Below, piece after piece: positions 55,537 through 64,000 of a stretch of DNA of 64,000 bases. The DNA comes from Formosa sp. L2A11 (GTDB lineage Bacteria; Bacteroidota; Bacteroidia; Flavobacteriales; Flavobacteriaceae): the NCBI RefSeq assembly GCF_009796865.1, contig NZ_CP047028.1, positions 2,046,001-2,110,000 on the forward strand. Direction: 5' to 3'. The first letter of the stretch is position 1; each line of letters starts with the position of its first letter. The notes beneath the pieces were generated by a model, which was given only the letters and a program-made list of their open reading frames with translations, was not told the origin of the DNA and ran no database searches. The position numbers and the translations under genes are program-made.

Positions 55537-55692
55537 ATGAAACAACTCATTGTAAGTGTGTTGTTGCTATTAGTTGCTACTTTAGTGTTTTCTCAAGCAA
55601 AAAATGATTCGCAAGAGCAAAGTACTACTCAGGAAGCCGTTAATGAGCAACCTATACAAATAAAAAATTCACTCGTAGCTAATTTAAATTAG
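55537..55692 (+). CDS. Small secreted peptide
   Basis: 51 codons: MKQLIVSVLLLLVATLVFSQ, a clear signal peptide, then a polar 31-residue tail rich in Gln, Ser and Asn (AKNDSQEQSTTQEA). A TATATTTG -7 element lies at 55501-55508, 28 bases before the ATG. Too short for ordinary gene callers. Function unknown. Confidence 0.55.
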   Translation: MKQLIVSVLLLLVATLVFSQAKNDSQEQSTTQEAVNEQPIQIKNSLVANLN

Positions 55693-55826
55693 GCTATTTG
55701 GACGTGAGAAAATTTAATTTTAAAGTTATATATCTTCAATCATTTACTCGTTAATTGGTGTTTGAAGATATTTTTTTTGCCTTCTATTTTCCTTAAAATT
55801 ATTCCAAAAAACTAAATTACAATGCT

Positions 55827-55834
55827 TACTTTTG
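55827..55834 (+). promoter_or_regulatory. -7 element of purM
   Basis: TACTTTTG, 27 bases before the ATG. Confidence 0.5.
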
Positions 55835-55861
55835 TAACTCATTTTTTAACTTAAAATTCAT

Positions 55862-57043
55862 ATGAGTCAAGAAGTCAGTAAGCGATATGCACAACGAGGA
55901 GTCTCAGCTTCAAAGTCCGATGTACATAATGCTATTAAAAATATTGATAAAGGATTGTTTCCTAAAGCATTCTGTAAAATTGTGCCAGATTATTTGTCTC
56001 AAGACGATGCATACTGTTTAATTATGCATGCAGATGGCGCAGGAACAAAAAGTGCCTTAGCTTATATGTATTGGAAAGAAACAGGAGATGTTTCTGTTTG
56101 GAAAGGTATCGCTCAGGATGCTTTAATAATGAATATAGACGATTTATTATGTGTAGGTGCTACAGATAATATTATGTTGTCTTCTACAATTGGTAGAAAT
56201 AAAAACCTGATTACTGGTGAAGTGCTTTCTGCAATTATTAATGGTACAGAAGAATTGATTGAAGATTTAAAATCTTTTGGAGTTACTATTCATTCTACAG
56301 GAGGAGAAACTGCCGATGTTGGAGATCTTGTAAGAACTATTATAGTAGACTCTACGGTAACGGCAAGAATGAAGCGTGAAGATGTTATTGATAATGCAAA
56401 CATTAAAGCAGGTGATGTTATTGTTGGGCTAGAATCTTTTGGTCAGGCTACTTACGAAAAAGAATATAATGGAGGTATGGGGAGTAATGGATTAACGTCT
56501 GCAAGACACGATGTTTTTCATAATTACTTAGCAGATAAATTTCCTGAGAGTTTTGATGCTGCTGTGCCTAGCGACTTAGTGTATTCTGGTAATATGAAGC
56601 TAACAGATAAAGTAGAAAATTCTCCTTTAGATGCTGGTAAGTTGGTATTATCTCCTACGCGAACTTATGCGCCAATTATAAAAGCAATATTATCTAAATA
56701 TAATAAAGAACAAATTCATGGTATGGTGCATTGCTCTGGTGGTGCGCAAACAAAAATTTTACATTTTGTAAACGAATTTCATATTATTAAGGATAATTTA
56801 TTTCCAATTCCACCGTTATTTAAATTGATTCAAGAACAGTCTAAAACGGAGTGGAAGGAAATGTATCAAGTTTTTAACTGTGGTCACCGTATGGAACTTT
56901 ATGTGTCTCCAGAAACAGCAGAAGATATTATTGCAATATCTAAGTCTTTTAATGTAGATGCTAAAATTATTGGTAGAGTTGAGCCTTCAGAGAAAAAACA
57001 GCTATCAATAACAAGTGAATTTGGTAAATTTGAATATGAATAA
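55862..57043 (+). CDS. purM: Phosphoribosylformylglycinamidine cyclo-ligase (AIR synthetase)
   Basis: 393 residues, the long Bacteroidetes-type PurM. Converts FGAM to AIR in purine synthesis. YAQRGVSASKSDVHNAIK, HADGAGTKSALAYMYW, DALIMNIDDLLCVGA, STGGETADVGD and VHCSGGAQTKI follow in order. Confidence 0.93.
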   Translation: MSQEVSKRYAQRGVSASKSDVHNAIKNIDKGLFPKAFCKIVPDYLSQDDAYCLIMHADGAGTKSALAYMYWKETGDVSVWKGIAQDALIMNIDDLLCVGATDNIMLSSTIGRNKNLITGEVLSAIINGTEELIEDLKSFGVTIHSTGGETADVGDLVRTIIVDSTVTARMKREDVIDNANIKAGDVIVGLESFGQATYEKEYNGGMGSNGLTSARHDVFHNYLADKFPESFDAAVPSDLVYSGNMKLTDKVENSPLDAGKLVLSPTRTYAPIIKAILSKYNKEQIHGMVHCSGGAQTKILHFVNEFHIIKDNLFPIPPLFKLIQEQSKTEWKEMYQVFNCGHRMELYVSPETAEDIIAISKSFNVDAKIIGRVEPSEKKQLSITSEFGKFEYE

Positions 57044-57078
57044 ATCGTCACGCTTTGTGAAACAGATGTAATACTAAT

Positions 57079-58044
57079 ATGAAATATAATATTTTTTTTC
57101 TTTTTTGTTTTATTGTTCAATTTTCAATTGCTCAACCAGACTCATTGTATATTAAGAAAAAACTTATTGTAAATACACCCACACCCACTTGGTTAAATAC
57201 AAATAAGGCATCGATAGATTTAAACGAAGTAGCTTTTGTAAACTGGAATGCTGGGGGTAGTAATTCTATTTCTGCTATTGTTAGTCAGGTGTCTGCTTTA
57301 GAGTATTCTTTTAAAAACTTTAAATGGACAAGTGGGCTAACTGCACGTTATGGTATAAACCAGCAAGAAAGTGAGGTTTTAAAAAAGACAGACGATTTAT
57401 TAGAGATAAGTTCGTCTGTAGGTTATAAAAGATCACAAGAGTCTAAATGGTATTATTCTGCACGTTTAACTTTTTCAACTCAATTTGCAAACGGGTATAC
57501 TTATCCAGATACCTCTAATCCTATATCTAAATTTATGGCTCCAGGCTATTTGTTTTTTGGTGGAGGAATGGAATACGGTAAGGATATAAAGAAATTATCG
57601 TTTTATGCTTCTCCTTTAACTTTTAAATCTACTTATGTGTTAGATCAAGATTTGGCAAACGCTGGTTCTTTTGGTGTTGAGCCTGCTGTTTATGACGATG
57701 ATGGTAATGTGTTAATCCCTGGAGAGAAGGTTAGAGAAGAACTGGGAATTTTAATAACCAACTACTATGAAGTAGATGTTGCTCAGAATGTCTCATTAAA
57801 AAGCACAGCAAATTTTTATACAGATTATCTTAATAGTTTTGGAAATATTGATGTCGATTGGCAGTTACTTGTAGGGTTTAAAGTAAATAATTTTATAAAT
57901 GCATCTTTAGGTTCTCAGCTTAAATATGATAACGATGTTAAGAATTTAATAGTTATTGATGAAGATGCTGATGAATATGGTCAGTCTGGAGCAAAAGTTC
58001 AATGGAAACAGCTTTTAGGTATTGGTTTTGTTGTCGATTTTTAA
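57079..58044 (+). CDS. DUF3078 family exported protein
   Basis: 321 residues with a signal peptide (IFFLFCFIVQFSIAQ). VAFVNWNAGGSNSISAIV, the DUF3078 opening, is followed by amphipathic beta strands with aromatic ends (WTSGLTARYGINQ, WYYSARLTFSTQFANGY), suggesting an outer-membrane barrel. The last residue is Phe, as in many outer-membrane proteins. Possibly co-transcribed with purM 35 bases upstream. Confidence 0.88.
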   Translation: MKYNIFFLFCFIVQFSIAQPDSLYIKKKLIVNTPTPTWLNTNKASIDLNEVAFVNWNAGGSNSISAIVSQVSALEYSFKNFKWTSGLTARYGINQQESEVLKKTDDLLEISSSVGYKRSQESKWYYSARLTFSTQFANGYTYPDTSNPISKFMAPGYLFFGGGMEYGKDIKKLSFYASPLTFKSTYVLDQDLANAGSFGVEPAVYDDDGNVLIPGEKVREELGILITNYYEVDVAQNVSLKSTANFYTDYLNSFGNIDVDWQLLVGFKVNNFINASLGSQLKYDNDVKNLIVIDEDADEYGQSGAKVQWKQLLGIGFVVDF

Positions 58045-58184
58045 ATTTAGAAATAAAATAAATAACATTTATTTGTTAACTATTTTATGTTGATAAAATG
58101 CTAAAACACTGTATTTTAGGTTTTTATTGAAATTTATTGAAAACTTTGAAATAATTTTATTGTAAATTATTTCAAATTCTTGTC

Positions 58185-58192
58185 TATATTTG
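58185..58192 (+). promoter_or_regulatory. -7 element of the class II ribonucleotide reductase gene
   Basis: TATATTTG, 43 bases before the ATG. The upstream 190 bases show no cobalamin riboswitch features. Confidence 0.5.
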
Positions 58193-58235
58193 CAGTCTGA
58201 AAAATATTAAAGTAACCACTTAATTAATTAAGACA

Positions 58236-60794
58236 ATGAATGTAGATTCTTTACCTATCCCTCAAAAAAACTATACTCAAGACGAAGCTTTCGAGGCTTC
58301 ATTAAAATATTTTAAAGGAGACGATTTAGCCGCTAGAGTTTGGTTAAATAAATATGCTCTTAAAGATTCTGACGGAAATATTTACGAGTTAACTCCGAAT
58401 GACATGCACCATAGAATAGCAAAAGAAATTGCTAGAATAGAAGTGCGTTATCCTAATCCGTTGTCTGAAGATGAAATCTTCGATTTAATAAAAGATTTTA
58501 AATATATCGTTCCTCAAGGAAGCCCAATGGCTGGAATTGGTAATCCATTTCAAATTGCATCACTTTCAAATTGTTTTGTAATTGGTAATAGTGGGGATTC
58601 TGACTCTTACGGAGGAATCATGAAAATAGATCAAGAACAGGTTCAATTAATGAAACGTCGTGGAGGTGTAGGCCACGATTTATCTCATATTCGTCCTAAA
58701 GGTTCGCCTGTAAAAAATTCGGCATTAACCTCTACAGGTATTGTCCCTTTTATGGAGCGTTATTCAAATTCTACTAGAGAAGTTGCTCAAGATGGTAGGC
58801 GTGGTGCTTTAATGTTGTCGGTTTCTGTAAATCATCCAGATTCAGAAGATTTTATCGATGCTAAATTAGAGCAAGGTAAAGTTACAGGAGCAAATGTTTC
58901 TGTACGTATTGACGATGAGTTCATGAAAGCAGTTAAATCTAATTCAGATTACACTCAGAAATATCCAATTTTTAGTAAAGAGCCTAAATTTACCAGAACA
59001 ATTCAAGCAAATGGTATTTGGAAAAAAATTGTGCATAATGCATGGAAATCTGCAGAACCCGGAATTTTATTTTGGGATACTATAATAAATGAATCTGTAC
59101 CAGATTGTTATTCAGAATTTGGTTACAAAACAGTATCTACAAACCCTTGTGGTGAAATTCCATTATGTCCTTACGATTCTTGTCGTTTATTAGCAATAAA
59201 TTTATTTTCTTATGTAGATCAGCCTTTTACAAAAGAAGCTGCTTTTAATTTTGAAAAATTCAGCAAACATATTGCGGTAGCACAACGCATTATGGATGAT
59301 ATTATTGATTTAGAGTTGGAAAAAATTGATGGTATTTTAGCTAAAATTGCAGCAGATCCAGAATTAGATGTTGTAAAGGCTACAGAGAGAAACCTTTGGG
59401 AAAATATTAAAAATAAAGCAGAAGAAGGAAGAAGAACCGGTATTGGTATAACTGCAGAAGGCGATATGCTTGCTGCTTTAGGGATTCAATATGGTAGTGA
59501 AGAAGGAAATGCTTTTTCTGTTGAAGTTCATAAAAAATTAGCTATTGAAGCCTATAGAGCTTCTGTATATACCGCAAAAGATCGTGGTGCATTTGGAGTT
59601 TATAATTCTGAATTAGAAAAAAATAATCCATTTATTCTTCGTCTAAAAGAAGCAGATAGTAAATTGTATTACGATATGTTAGAATACGGACGTCGTAATA
59701 TCGCTTTATTAACTATTGCACCTACGGGAACTACTAGTTTAATGACGCAAACAAGTTCTGGAATAGAGCCGGTATTTATGCCTGTTTATAAACGTAGACG
59801 TAAAGTTAATCCAAACGATAAAAATGTACGCATAGATTTTGTAGATGAGGTTGGAGATTCTTGGGAAGAATATGTTGTATTTCACCATCGTTTTAAACAA
59901 TGGATGGAAGTGAATGGTTTCGATTTATCTACTAATTATTCTCAAGAAGAGATAGACCAATTAATTGCAAAATCACCTTATTATAAAGCAACCTCTAACG
60001 ATGTAGATTGGTTAAGTAAAGTGTCCATGCAAGGCGCTGTACAGAAATGGGTAGATCATTCAATTAGTGTAACAATTAATTTACCTAACGATGTGTCTGA
60101 AGATTTAGTAGGGCAATTGTATTTAAAAGCATGGGAAGTTGGATGTAAAGGTGTTACCGTTTATCGTGACGGTTCGCGTTCTGGAGTCTTAATTTCTAAC
60201 GACGAAAAGAAAGAAGAAGACACAACTACAGATGTGTTAACGATGTTCCCTAAAAAACGACCTCAAATTCTAGAAGCAGATGTTGTGCGTTTTCAGAATA
60301 ATAGAGAAAAATGGATTGCTTTTATTGGTAAAATAGATGGTAAGCCTTATGAAATATTTACAGGTTTAACAGATGATGAAGACGGAATTTTAATTCCGCG
60401 TTGGGTTAACGAAGGTTTAATTATAAAAAACAGAGAAGAAGACGGAAGCAGACGTTACGATTTTCAATACCATAATAAAAGAGGAAATAAAACAACTATA
60501 GAAGGATTGTCTTATAAGTTTAATCCTGAATTTTGGAATTACGCTAAGCTAATTTCTGGAACACTTCGTCACGGTATGCCAATTGATAAGATTGTAGATT
60601 TAATTAATAGTTTACAATTAGATAGTGAATCTATAAATACTTGGAAAAACGGAGTGGTTAGAGCTTTAAAACGTTTTGTTACAGATGGTACACATGCTAA
60701 AGGTCAAACGTGTAGTAATTGTAATTCAGAAAATTTAATTTATCAAGAAGGCTGTTTAACATGTAAAGATTGCGGATCTTCTAAATGCGGATAA
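58236..60794 (+). CDS. nrdJ: Adenosylcobalamin-dependent ribonucleotide reductase (class II)
   Basis: 852 residues. Reduces ribonucleotides to deoxyribonucleotides using a B12 radical. LSNCFVIGNSGDSDSYGGIM, RRGGVGHDLSHIRPKG, the NPCGEIPLCPYDSC loop with radical Cys and Glu, and APTGTTSLM. The C-terminal zinc-ribbon-like tail CSNCNSENLIYQEGCLTCKDC holds the redox cysteines. No small subunit is needed. A BtuF-like gene starts at the window end. Confidence 0.94.
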   Translation: MNVDSLPIPQKNYTQDEAFEASLKYFKGDDLAARVWLNKYALKDSDGNIYELTPNDMHHRIAKEIARIEVRYPNPLSEDEIFDLIKDFKYIVPQGSPMAGIGNPFQIASLSNCFVIGNSGDSDSYGGIMKIDQEQVQLMKRRGGVGHDLSHIRPKGSPVKNSALTSTGIVPFMERYSNSTREVAQDGRRGALMLSVSVNHPDSEDFIDAKLEQGKVTGANVSVRIDDEFMKAVKSNSDYTQKYPIFSKEPKFTRTIQANGIWKKIVHNAWKSAEPGILFWDTIINESVPDCYSEFGYKTVSTNPCGEIPLCPYDSCRLLAINLFSYVDQPFTKEAAFNFEKFSKHIAVAQRIMDDIIDLELEKIDGILAKIAADPELDVVKATERNLWENIKNKAEEGRRTGIGITAEGDMLAALGIQYGSEEGNAFSVEVHKKLAIEAYRASVYTAKDRGAFGVYNSELEKNNPFILRLKEADSKLYYDMLEYGRRNIALLTIAPTGTTSLMTQTSSGIEPVFMPVYKRRRKVNPNDKNVRIDFVDEVGDSWEEYVVFHHRFKQWMEVNGFDLSTNYSQEEIDQLIAKSPYYKATSNDVDWLSKVSMQGAVQKWVDHSISVTINLPNDVSEDLVGQLYLKAWEVGCKGVTVYRDGSRSGVLISNDEKKEEDTTTDVLTMFPKKRPQILEADVVRFQNNREKWIAFIGKIDGKPYEIFTGLTDDEDGILIPRWVNEGLIIKNREEDGSRRYDFQYHNKRGNKTTIEGLSYKFNPEFWNYAKLISGTLRHGMPIDKIVDLINSLQLDSESINTWKNGVVRALKRFVTDGTHAKGQTCSNCNSENLIYQEGCLTCKDCGSSKCG

Positions 60795-60820
60795 TATATA
60801 TACTATAACATTAAGTTTAA

Positions 60821-60856
60821 AAAAAAGAGGCGAAGATTTATCTTCGCCTCTTTTTT
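60821..60856. terminator. Terminator of nrdJ
   Basis: AAAAAAGAGGCGAAGA-ttta-TCTTCGCCTCTTTTTT, 26 bases past the stop. Confidence 0.92.
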
Positions 60857-60934
60857 GTCTTTTCTAAAATAAAACAACACTAAAGCGCTGAAATAAAAAC
60901 AGTTTTGTTAAATTAGTTGGCCCAAATAAAAAAA

Positions 60935-61648
60935 ATGTTTTCGAGGAAAATCAGTATTATAGCCTTGGCTGGTATTATGATCTTAATAAATATATTTTTT
61001 ATTAAGTATTTTTCGGTAGATTACATTAGGGCATTAAGACCCTTTACAACGTTGTCCTTTTGTTTGTTATTTGTACTATTTAAAGGCTATAAGCATGTAA
61101 AACTGGCAATAGCATTTATGCTGTTCTTTATTTCAGATCTATTTATAATTAAATACGATATACTTTTATTTAATAACCTAACTTCAGTAGTTCGATCTCT
61201 AGGTTATTTTTTTATAGGCTTACATTTACTGCCTAAGTTTAAGGTTGAAATAGAAAGTAAGAAAACCTTAATCGCTTACCTTATAGTTATCTTCTTTTGT
61301 GCAATAATGTTTTACGAGCTTATCGATATTATGTCTTTAACTTCTAAGGATCTGATACATAGGTATTTATATTTCTTTTATACTTTAATATTATTGGTTT
61401 TACTTATTCTAGTAGGGAACTATAATTTTAGGTATAATTCTATACAATCTACATCCTGTATGTATTTTACGTTTTCCTTTGTTGTCTCAGATTTGTTTGG
61501 ATTTATTACCTATTACCTTGGTATGAATGCTTTCTGTTATCCTACACGGATTTTTTATATTTTAGGTTTGGCTGTTTTAACAGCCTATTCAGTACTTCCT
61601 TTTCATCGAGAAGTTTTATATGAAGAAGATGCTCTAGAAAATTATTAA
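60935..61648 (+). CDS. Multi-pass membrane protein of unknown function
   Basis: About 237 residues, eight hydrophobic helices evenly spaced, few loops. The layout resembles YhhN/lysoplasmalogenase-type proteins but I see no decisive motif. I prefer the ATG at 60935 (MFSRKISIIALAG); the frame extends to a TTG at 60917. Confidence 0.65.
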   Translation: MFSRKISIIALAGIMILINIFFIKYFSVDYIRALRPFTTLSFCLLFVLFKGYKHVKLAIAFMLFFISDLFIIKYDILLFNNLTSVVRSLGYFFIGLHLLPKFKVEIESKKTLIAYLIVIFFCAIMFYELIDIMSLTSKDLIHRYLYFFYTLILLVLLILVGNYNFRYNSIQSTSCMYFTFSFVVSDLFGFITYYLGMNAFCYPTRIFYILGLAVLTAYSVLPFHREVLYEEDALENY

Positions 61649-61726
61649 TTCAATTCCCCTCTTTACAAATTTTATAGCATTAAATTATGTATATAATATT
61701 TGATATGGAGTATTCATAATTTATCG

Positions 61727-61734
61727 TATTTTTG
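61727..61734 (+). promoter_or_regulatory. -7 element of prfA
   Basis: TATTTTTG, 21 bases before the ATG. Confidence 0.45.
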
Positions 61735-61755
61735 CACCACAATTTAATAAGGTAG

Positions 61756-62832
61756 ATGTTAGACAAGTTACAAATAGTAAAACAGCGTTTCGATGAGGTG
61801 AGTGATTTAATCATTCAACCAGATATTATTACAGATCAAAAACGTTATGTGCAATTAAACAAAGAATACAAAGATCTTAAAGCACTTGTAGATAAGCGTG
61901 AAGAGTATATAGAACTTACTGAAAATATTAAAGAAGCTGATGAAATTATTGCAGATGGAAGTGATGCCGAAATGGTAGATATGGCCAAAATGCAATTAGA
62001 TGAAGCTAAAACACGTATCCCTGAATTAGAAGAGGAAATTAAAGTAATGCTTATTCCTAAAGATCCAGAAGATGCTAAGAATGCTGTAGTTGAATTACGA
62101 GCAGGAACAGGAGGAGATGAAGCAAGTATTTTTGCTGGAGATTTGTTTAGAATGTATTCTAAATATTGTGAAGGTAGAGGATGGAAAGTAGATACTGTAG
62201 ATTATAGTGAGGGAACAAACGGAGGATTTAAAGAGATTCAGTTTGAAGTTTCAGGAGAAGATGTTTACGGAACCTTAAAGTTTGAAGCAGGAGTACACCG
62301 TGTACAACGTGTGCCACAAACAGAAACTCAAGGCCGTGTACATACTAGTGCAGCAACAGTAATGGTGTTTCCGGAAGCTGAAGAATTTGATGTGCAAATT
62401 AATCCAAAAGAAGTGAGAATAGATTTTTTCTGTTCATCAGGACCAGGAGGGCAATCTGTAAATACAACGTATTCTGCAGTGCGTTTAACACACATACCTA
62501 CAGGATTAGTTGCTCAATGTCAAGATCAGAAATCGCAACATAAGAATAAGGAAAAAGCATTTAAAGTATTACGTTCTCGTTTATACGAAATGGAATTGGC
62601 GAAAAAGAATGCTGCCGACGCTGAAAAACGTGGTTCTATGGTAACTTCTGGAGATAGAAGTGCTAAAATTAGAACATACAATTATTCTCAAGGTCGTGTA
62701 ACCGATCATAGAATAGGATTAACACTTTACGATTTGTCTAATATTGTAAATGGTGATATTCAGAAAATAATAGATGAGTTACAATTAGCAGAAAATACTG
62801 AAAAGTTAAAAGCTAATGACGATGTCATTTAA
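61756..62832 (+). CDS. prfA: Peptide chain release factor 1
   Basis: 358 residues. Reads UAA/UAG stop codons. GGQ in [20 protein letters not shown], preceded by the conserved [23 protein letters not shown]. Length and lack of a natural frameshift fit RF1 rather than RF2. Confidence 0.96.
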   Translation: MLDKLQIVKQRFDEVSDLIIQPDIITDQKRYVQLNKEYKDLKALVDKREEYIELTENIKEADEIIADGSDAEMVDMAKMQLDEAKTRIPELEEEIKVMLIPKDPEDAKNAVVELRAGTGGDEASIFAGDLFRMYSKYCEGRGWKVDTVDYSEGTNGGFKEIQFEVSGEDVYGTLKFEAGVHRVQRVPQTETQGRVHTSAATVMVFPEAEEFDVQINPKEVRIDFFCSSGPGGQSVNTTYSAVRLTHIPTGLVAQCQDQKSQHKNKEKAFKVLRSRLYEMELAKKNAADAEKRGSMVTSGDRSAKIRTYNYSQGRVTDHRIGLTLYDLSNIVNGDIQKIIDELQLAENTEKLKANDDVI

Positions 62833-62841
62833 AAAATAATT

Positions 62842-62866
62842 AGCCTCGTAAAGAGGCTTTTTTTTT
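62842..62866 (+). terminator. Terminator of prfA
   Basis: AGCCTC-gtaaa-GAGGCT followed by T8, 9 bases after the stop. Confidence 0.9.
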
Positions 62867-62914
62867 ATTGAAAAATTTTAGAGTTAAGTATTAAATCTAC
62901 AAAATTAAATTACA

Positions 62915-63730
62915 GTGACTAGCGAGCAACTAATAGATCAGATTAAAATAAAAAAATCATTTTTAGCCATAGGTTTAGATGTCGATTTAAATAAAATTCC
63001 AAAACATTTATTAGAAACGGAAGATCCTATTTTCGAATTTAATAAAGCAATTATAGATGCCACCCATCATTTATGTGTAGCATATAAACCAAACACTGCT
63101 TTTTACGAAGCTTACGGTTTAAAAGGTTGGAAGGCTTTAGAAAAGACGATTAATTATTTAAACGAAAAACATCCTGAAATTTTTACAATAGCAGATGCTA
63201 AACGTGGAGATATAGGAAATACAAGTGCCATGTATGCCAAAGCGTTTTTTGAAGATTTAGCATTCGATAGTGTAACTGTTGCTCCTTATATGGGAAAAGA
63301 TTCTGTAGAACCTTTTTTAGCTTTTAAAGACAAACACACAATACTTTTAGCACTAACGTCTAATCAAGGTGCTTTCGATTTTCAAACAAAGCTAATCGAT
63401 GGAAAGGAAGTGTATAAACAGGTATTAGAAACATCTAAAGGTTGGACCAATTCAGAAAACTTAATGTATGTTGTTGGTGCAACTAAAGCTGAATACTTAA
63501 CAGATATTAGAAAGATTATTCCAAATAGTTTTTTATTAGTCCCTGGTGTTGGAGCTCAAGGCGGAAGTTTGCAAGAGGTTTGTAAATATGGTATGACAGA
63601 TAATATTGGTTTATTAATTAATTCTTCGCGTGGTATTATTTATGCTTCTAATGGTTTAGATTTTGCAGAAGCTGCTGCTAAAAATGCAAAAGCACTTCAA
63701 CAAGAAATGGAAGTTATTCTAAACGCTTAA
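62915..63730 (+). CDS. pyrF: Orotidine-5'-phosphate decarboxylase, type 2
   Basis: 271 residues. Last step of UMP synthesis. Catalytic [13 protein letters not shown], substrate loop [11 protein letters not shown] and [11 protein letters not shown] start at 62915 ([10 protein letters not shown]); no nearer ATG keeps the domain. Confidence 0.95.
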   Translation: MTSEQLIDQIKIKKSFLAIGLDVDLNKIPKHLLETEDPIFEFNKAIIDATHHLCVAYKPNTAFYEAYGLKGWKALEKTINYLNEKHPEIFTIADAKRGDIGNTSAMYAKAFFEDLAFDSVTVAPYMGKDSVEPFLAFKDKHTILLALTSNQGAFDFQTKLIDGKEVYKQVLETSKGWTNSENLMYVVGATKAEYLTDIRKIIPNSFLLVPGVGAQGGSLQEVCKYGMTDNIGLLINSSRGIIYASNGLDFAEAAAKNAKALQQEMEVILNA

Positions 63731-63740
63731 TAATTTAATT

Positions 63741-64000
63741 GTGTTAGTTTTTAAAGATCAACTTCATAGAATAATTCAATTACCTGCTGTGCCAAAACGT
63801 ATTGTATCGTTGGTGCCTAGCCAAACAGAATTGTTATGCGATTTAGGTTTAGAAGATGCTATTGTAGGTATTACTAAATTTTGTGTGCATCCTAATCATT
63901 TATTAACTTCCAAAATTAGTGTTGGAGGTACAAAACAAGTCAACTACGATAAAATTAAAGCATTACAACCCGATATTATTTTATGTAATAAGGAGGAGAA
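63741..64000 (+). CDS. BtuF-like ABC transporter substrate-binding protein, 5' part (runs off window)
   Basis: 86 codons visible from a GTG at 63741: VFKDQLHRIIQLPAVPKRIVSLVPSQTELL, then LGLEDAIVGITKFC and KIKALQPDIILCNKEE. This is the helical-backbone metal/cobalamin-binding fold start. No signal peptide is seen from this start. It lies 10 bases after pyrF. Confidence 0.85.
   Translation, partial: MLVFKDQLHRIIQLPAVPKRIVSLVPSQTELLCDLGLEDAIVGITKFCVHPNHLLTSKISVGGTKQVNYDKIKALQPDIILCNKEE

Noticed and set aside
58045-58235. Possible cobalamin riboswitch before the B12-dependent reductase
   Set aside because: No B12-box-like sequence or suitable stems; the region is AT-rich with a normal -7 element.

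Overview
The window is AT-rich, has long same-strand operons with few Shine-Dalgarno sites, and carries promoters with the Bacteroidetes -7 element TAnnTTTG. Family content (GSII next to GSIII, SecDF fusion, BlaI/BlaR1 with a plug-like tail, DUF3078, type-2 PyrF, NirBD with a fused nitrate reductase) points to a marine-type flavobacterium (Flavobacteriaceae). The genus cannot be read from the sequence alone.

Layout. 1-7,000 is housekeeping: the gyrB 3' end, mdh, a tandem universal stress protein, a small exported protein and secDF. 7,100-26,900 is a complete assimilatory nitrate system in two convergent halves. On the + strand are nirB, nirD, a DUF4202 gene, a NarX-like kinase, a NarL-like regulator, narK, a nitrate reductase fused to an FAD/[2Fe-2S] module, and a nitrite-reductase-like rubredoxin protein. 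On the - strand is a tight cofactor operon: moeA, a ModE-like regulator, tauE-like, mobA, cobA and the precorrin-2 dehydrogenase (siroheme for NirB), moaD, moaE, a moaC-moaB fusion and moaA (molybdopterin for the reductase). A shared palindrome, TAAGTA-N4-TACTTA, sits at the same place against the -7 element before nirB, the narL-like gene, narK and moeA, so one regulator, most simply the encoded NarX/NarL pair, may control both halves.

27,100-29,200 has a membrane metallophosphoesterase, a thioredoxin-fold protein and a small membrane protein. About 29,200-43,100 is an accessory region rich in mobile DNA: two IS3-family elements with -1 frameshift sites, a decayed IS1182-type element, and two copies (one full, one 5'-truncated) of a group II intron lacking its reverse transcriptase. 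Cargo includes a SIR2-domain protein (candidate anti-phage NADase), a DUF1826 protein, a lipoprotein glycoside hydrolase, orphan small proteins and gene fragments. A ~125-bp direct repeat occurs before the SIR2 gene and again 8.6 kb away beside deoD. The full intron lies in one arm of a large attC-like palindrome.

43,100-64,000 returns to core genes: deoD, deoC, a YiiX-like lipoprotein, apt, bestrophin, a TlpA-like protein, blaR1/blaI with two operators, a Ca/Na exchanger, divergent glutamine synthetases (GSII and GSIII, which would use ammonium made by the nitrate pathway), purM, DUF3078, class II ribonucleotide reductase, prfA, pyrF, and the start of a BtuF-like substrate-binding protein cut by the window edge. 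No tRNA, rRNA or CRISPR array was seen.
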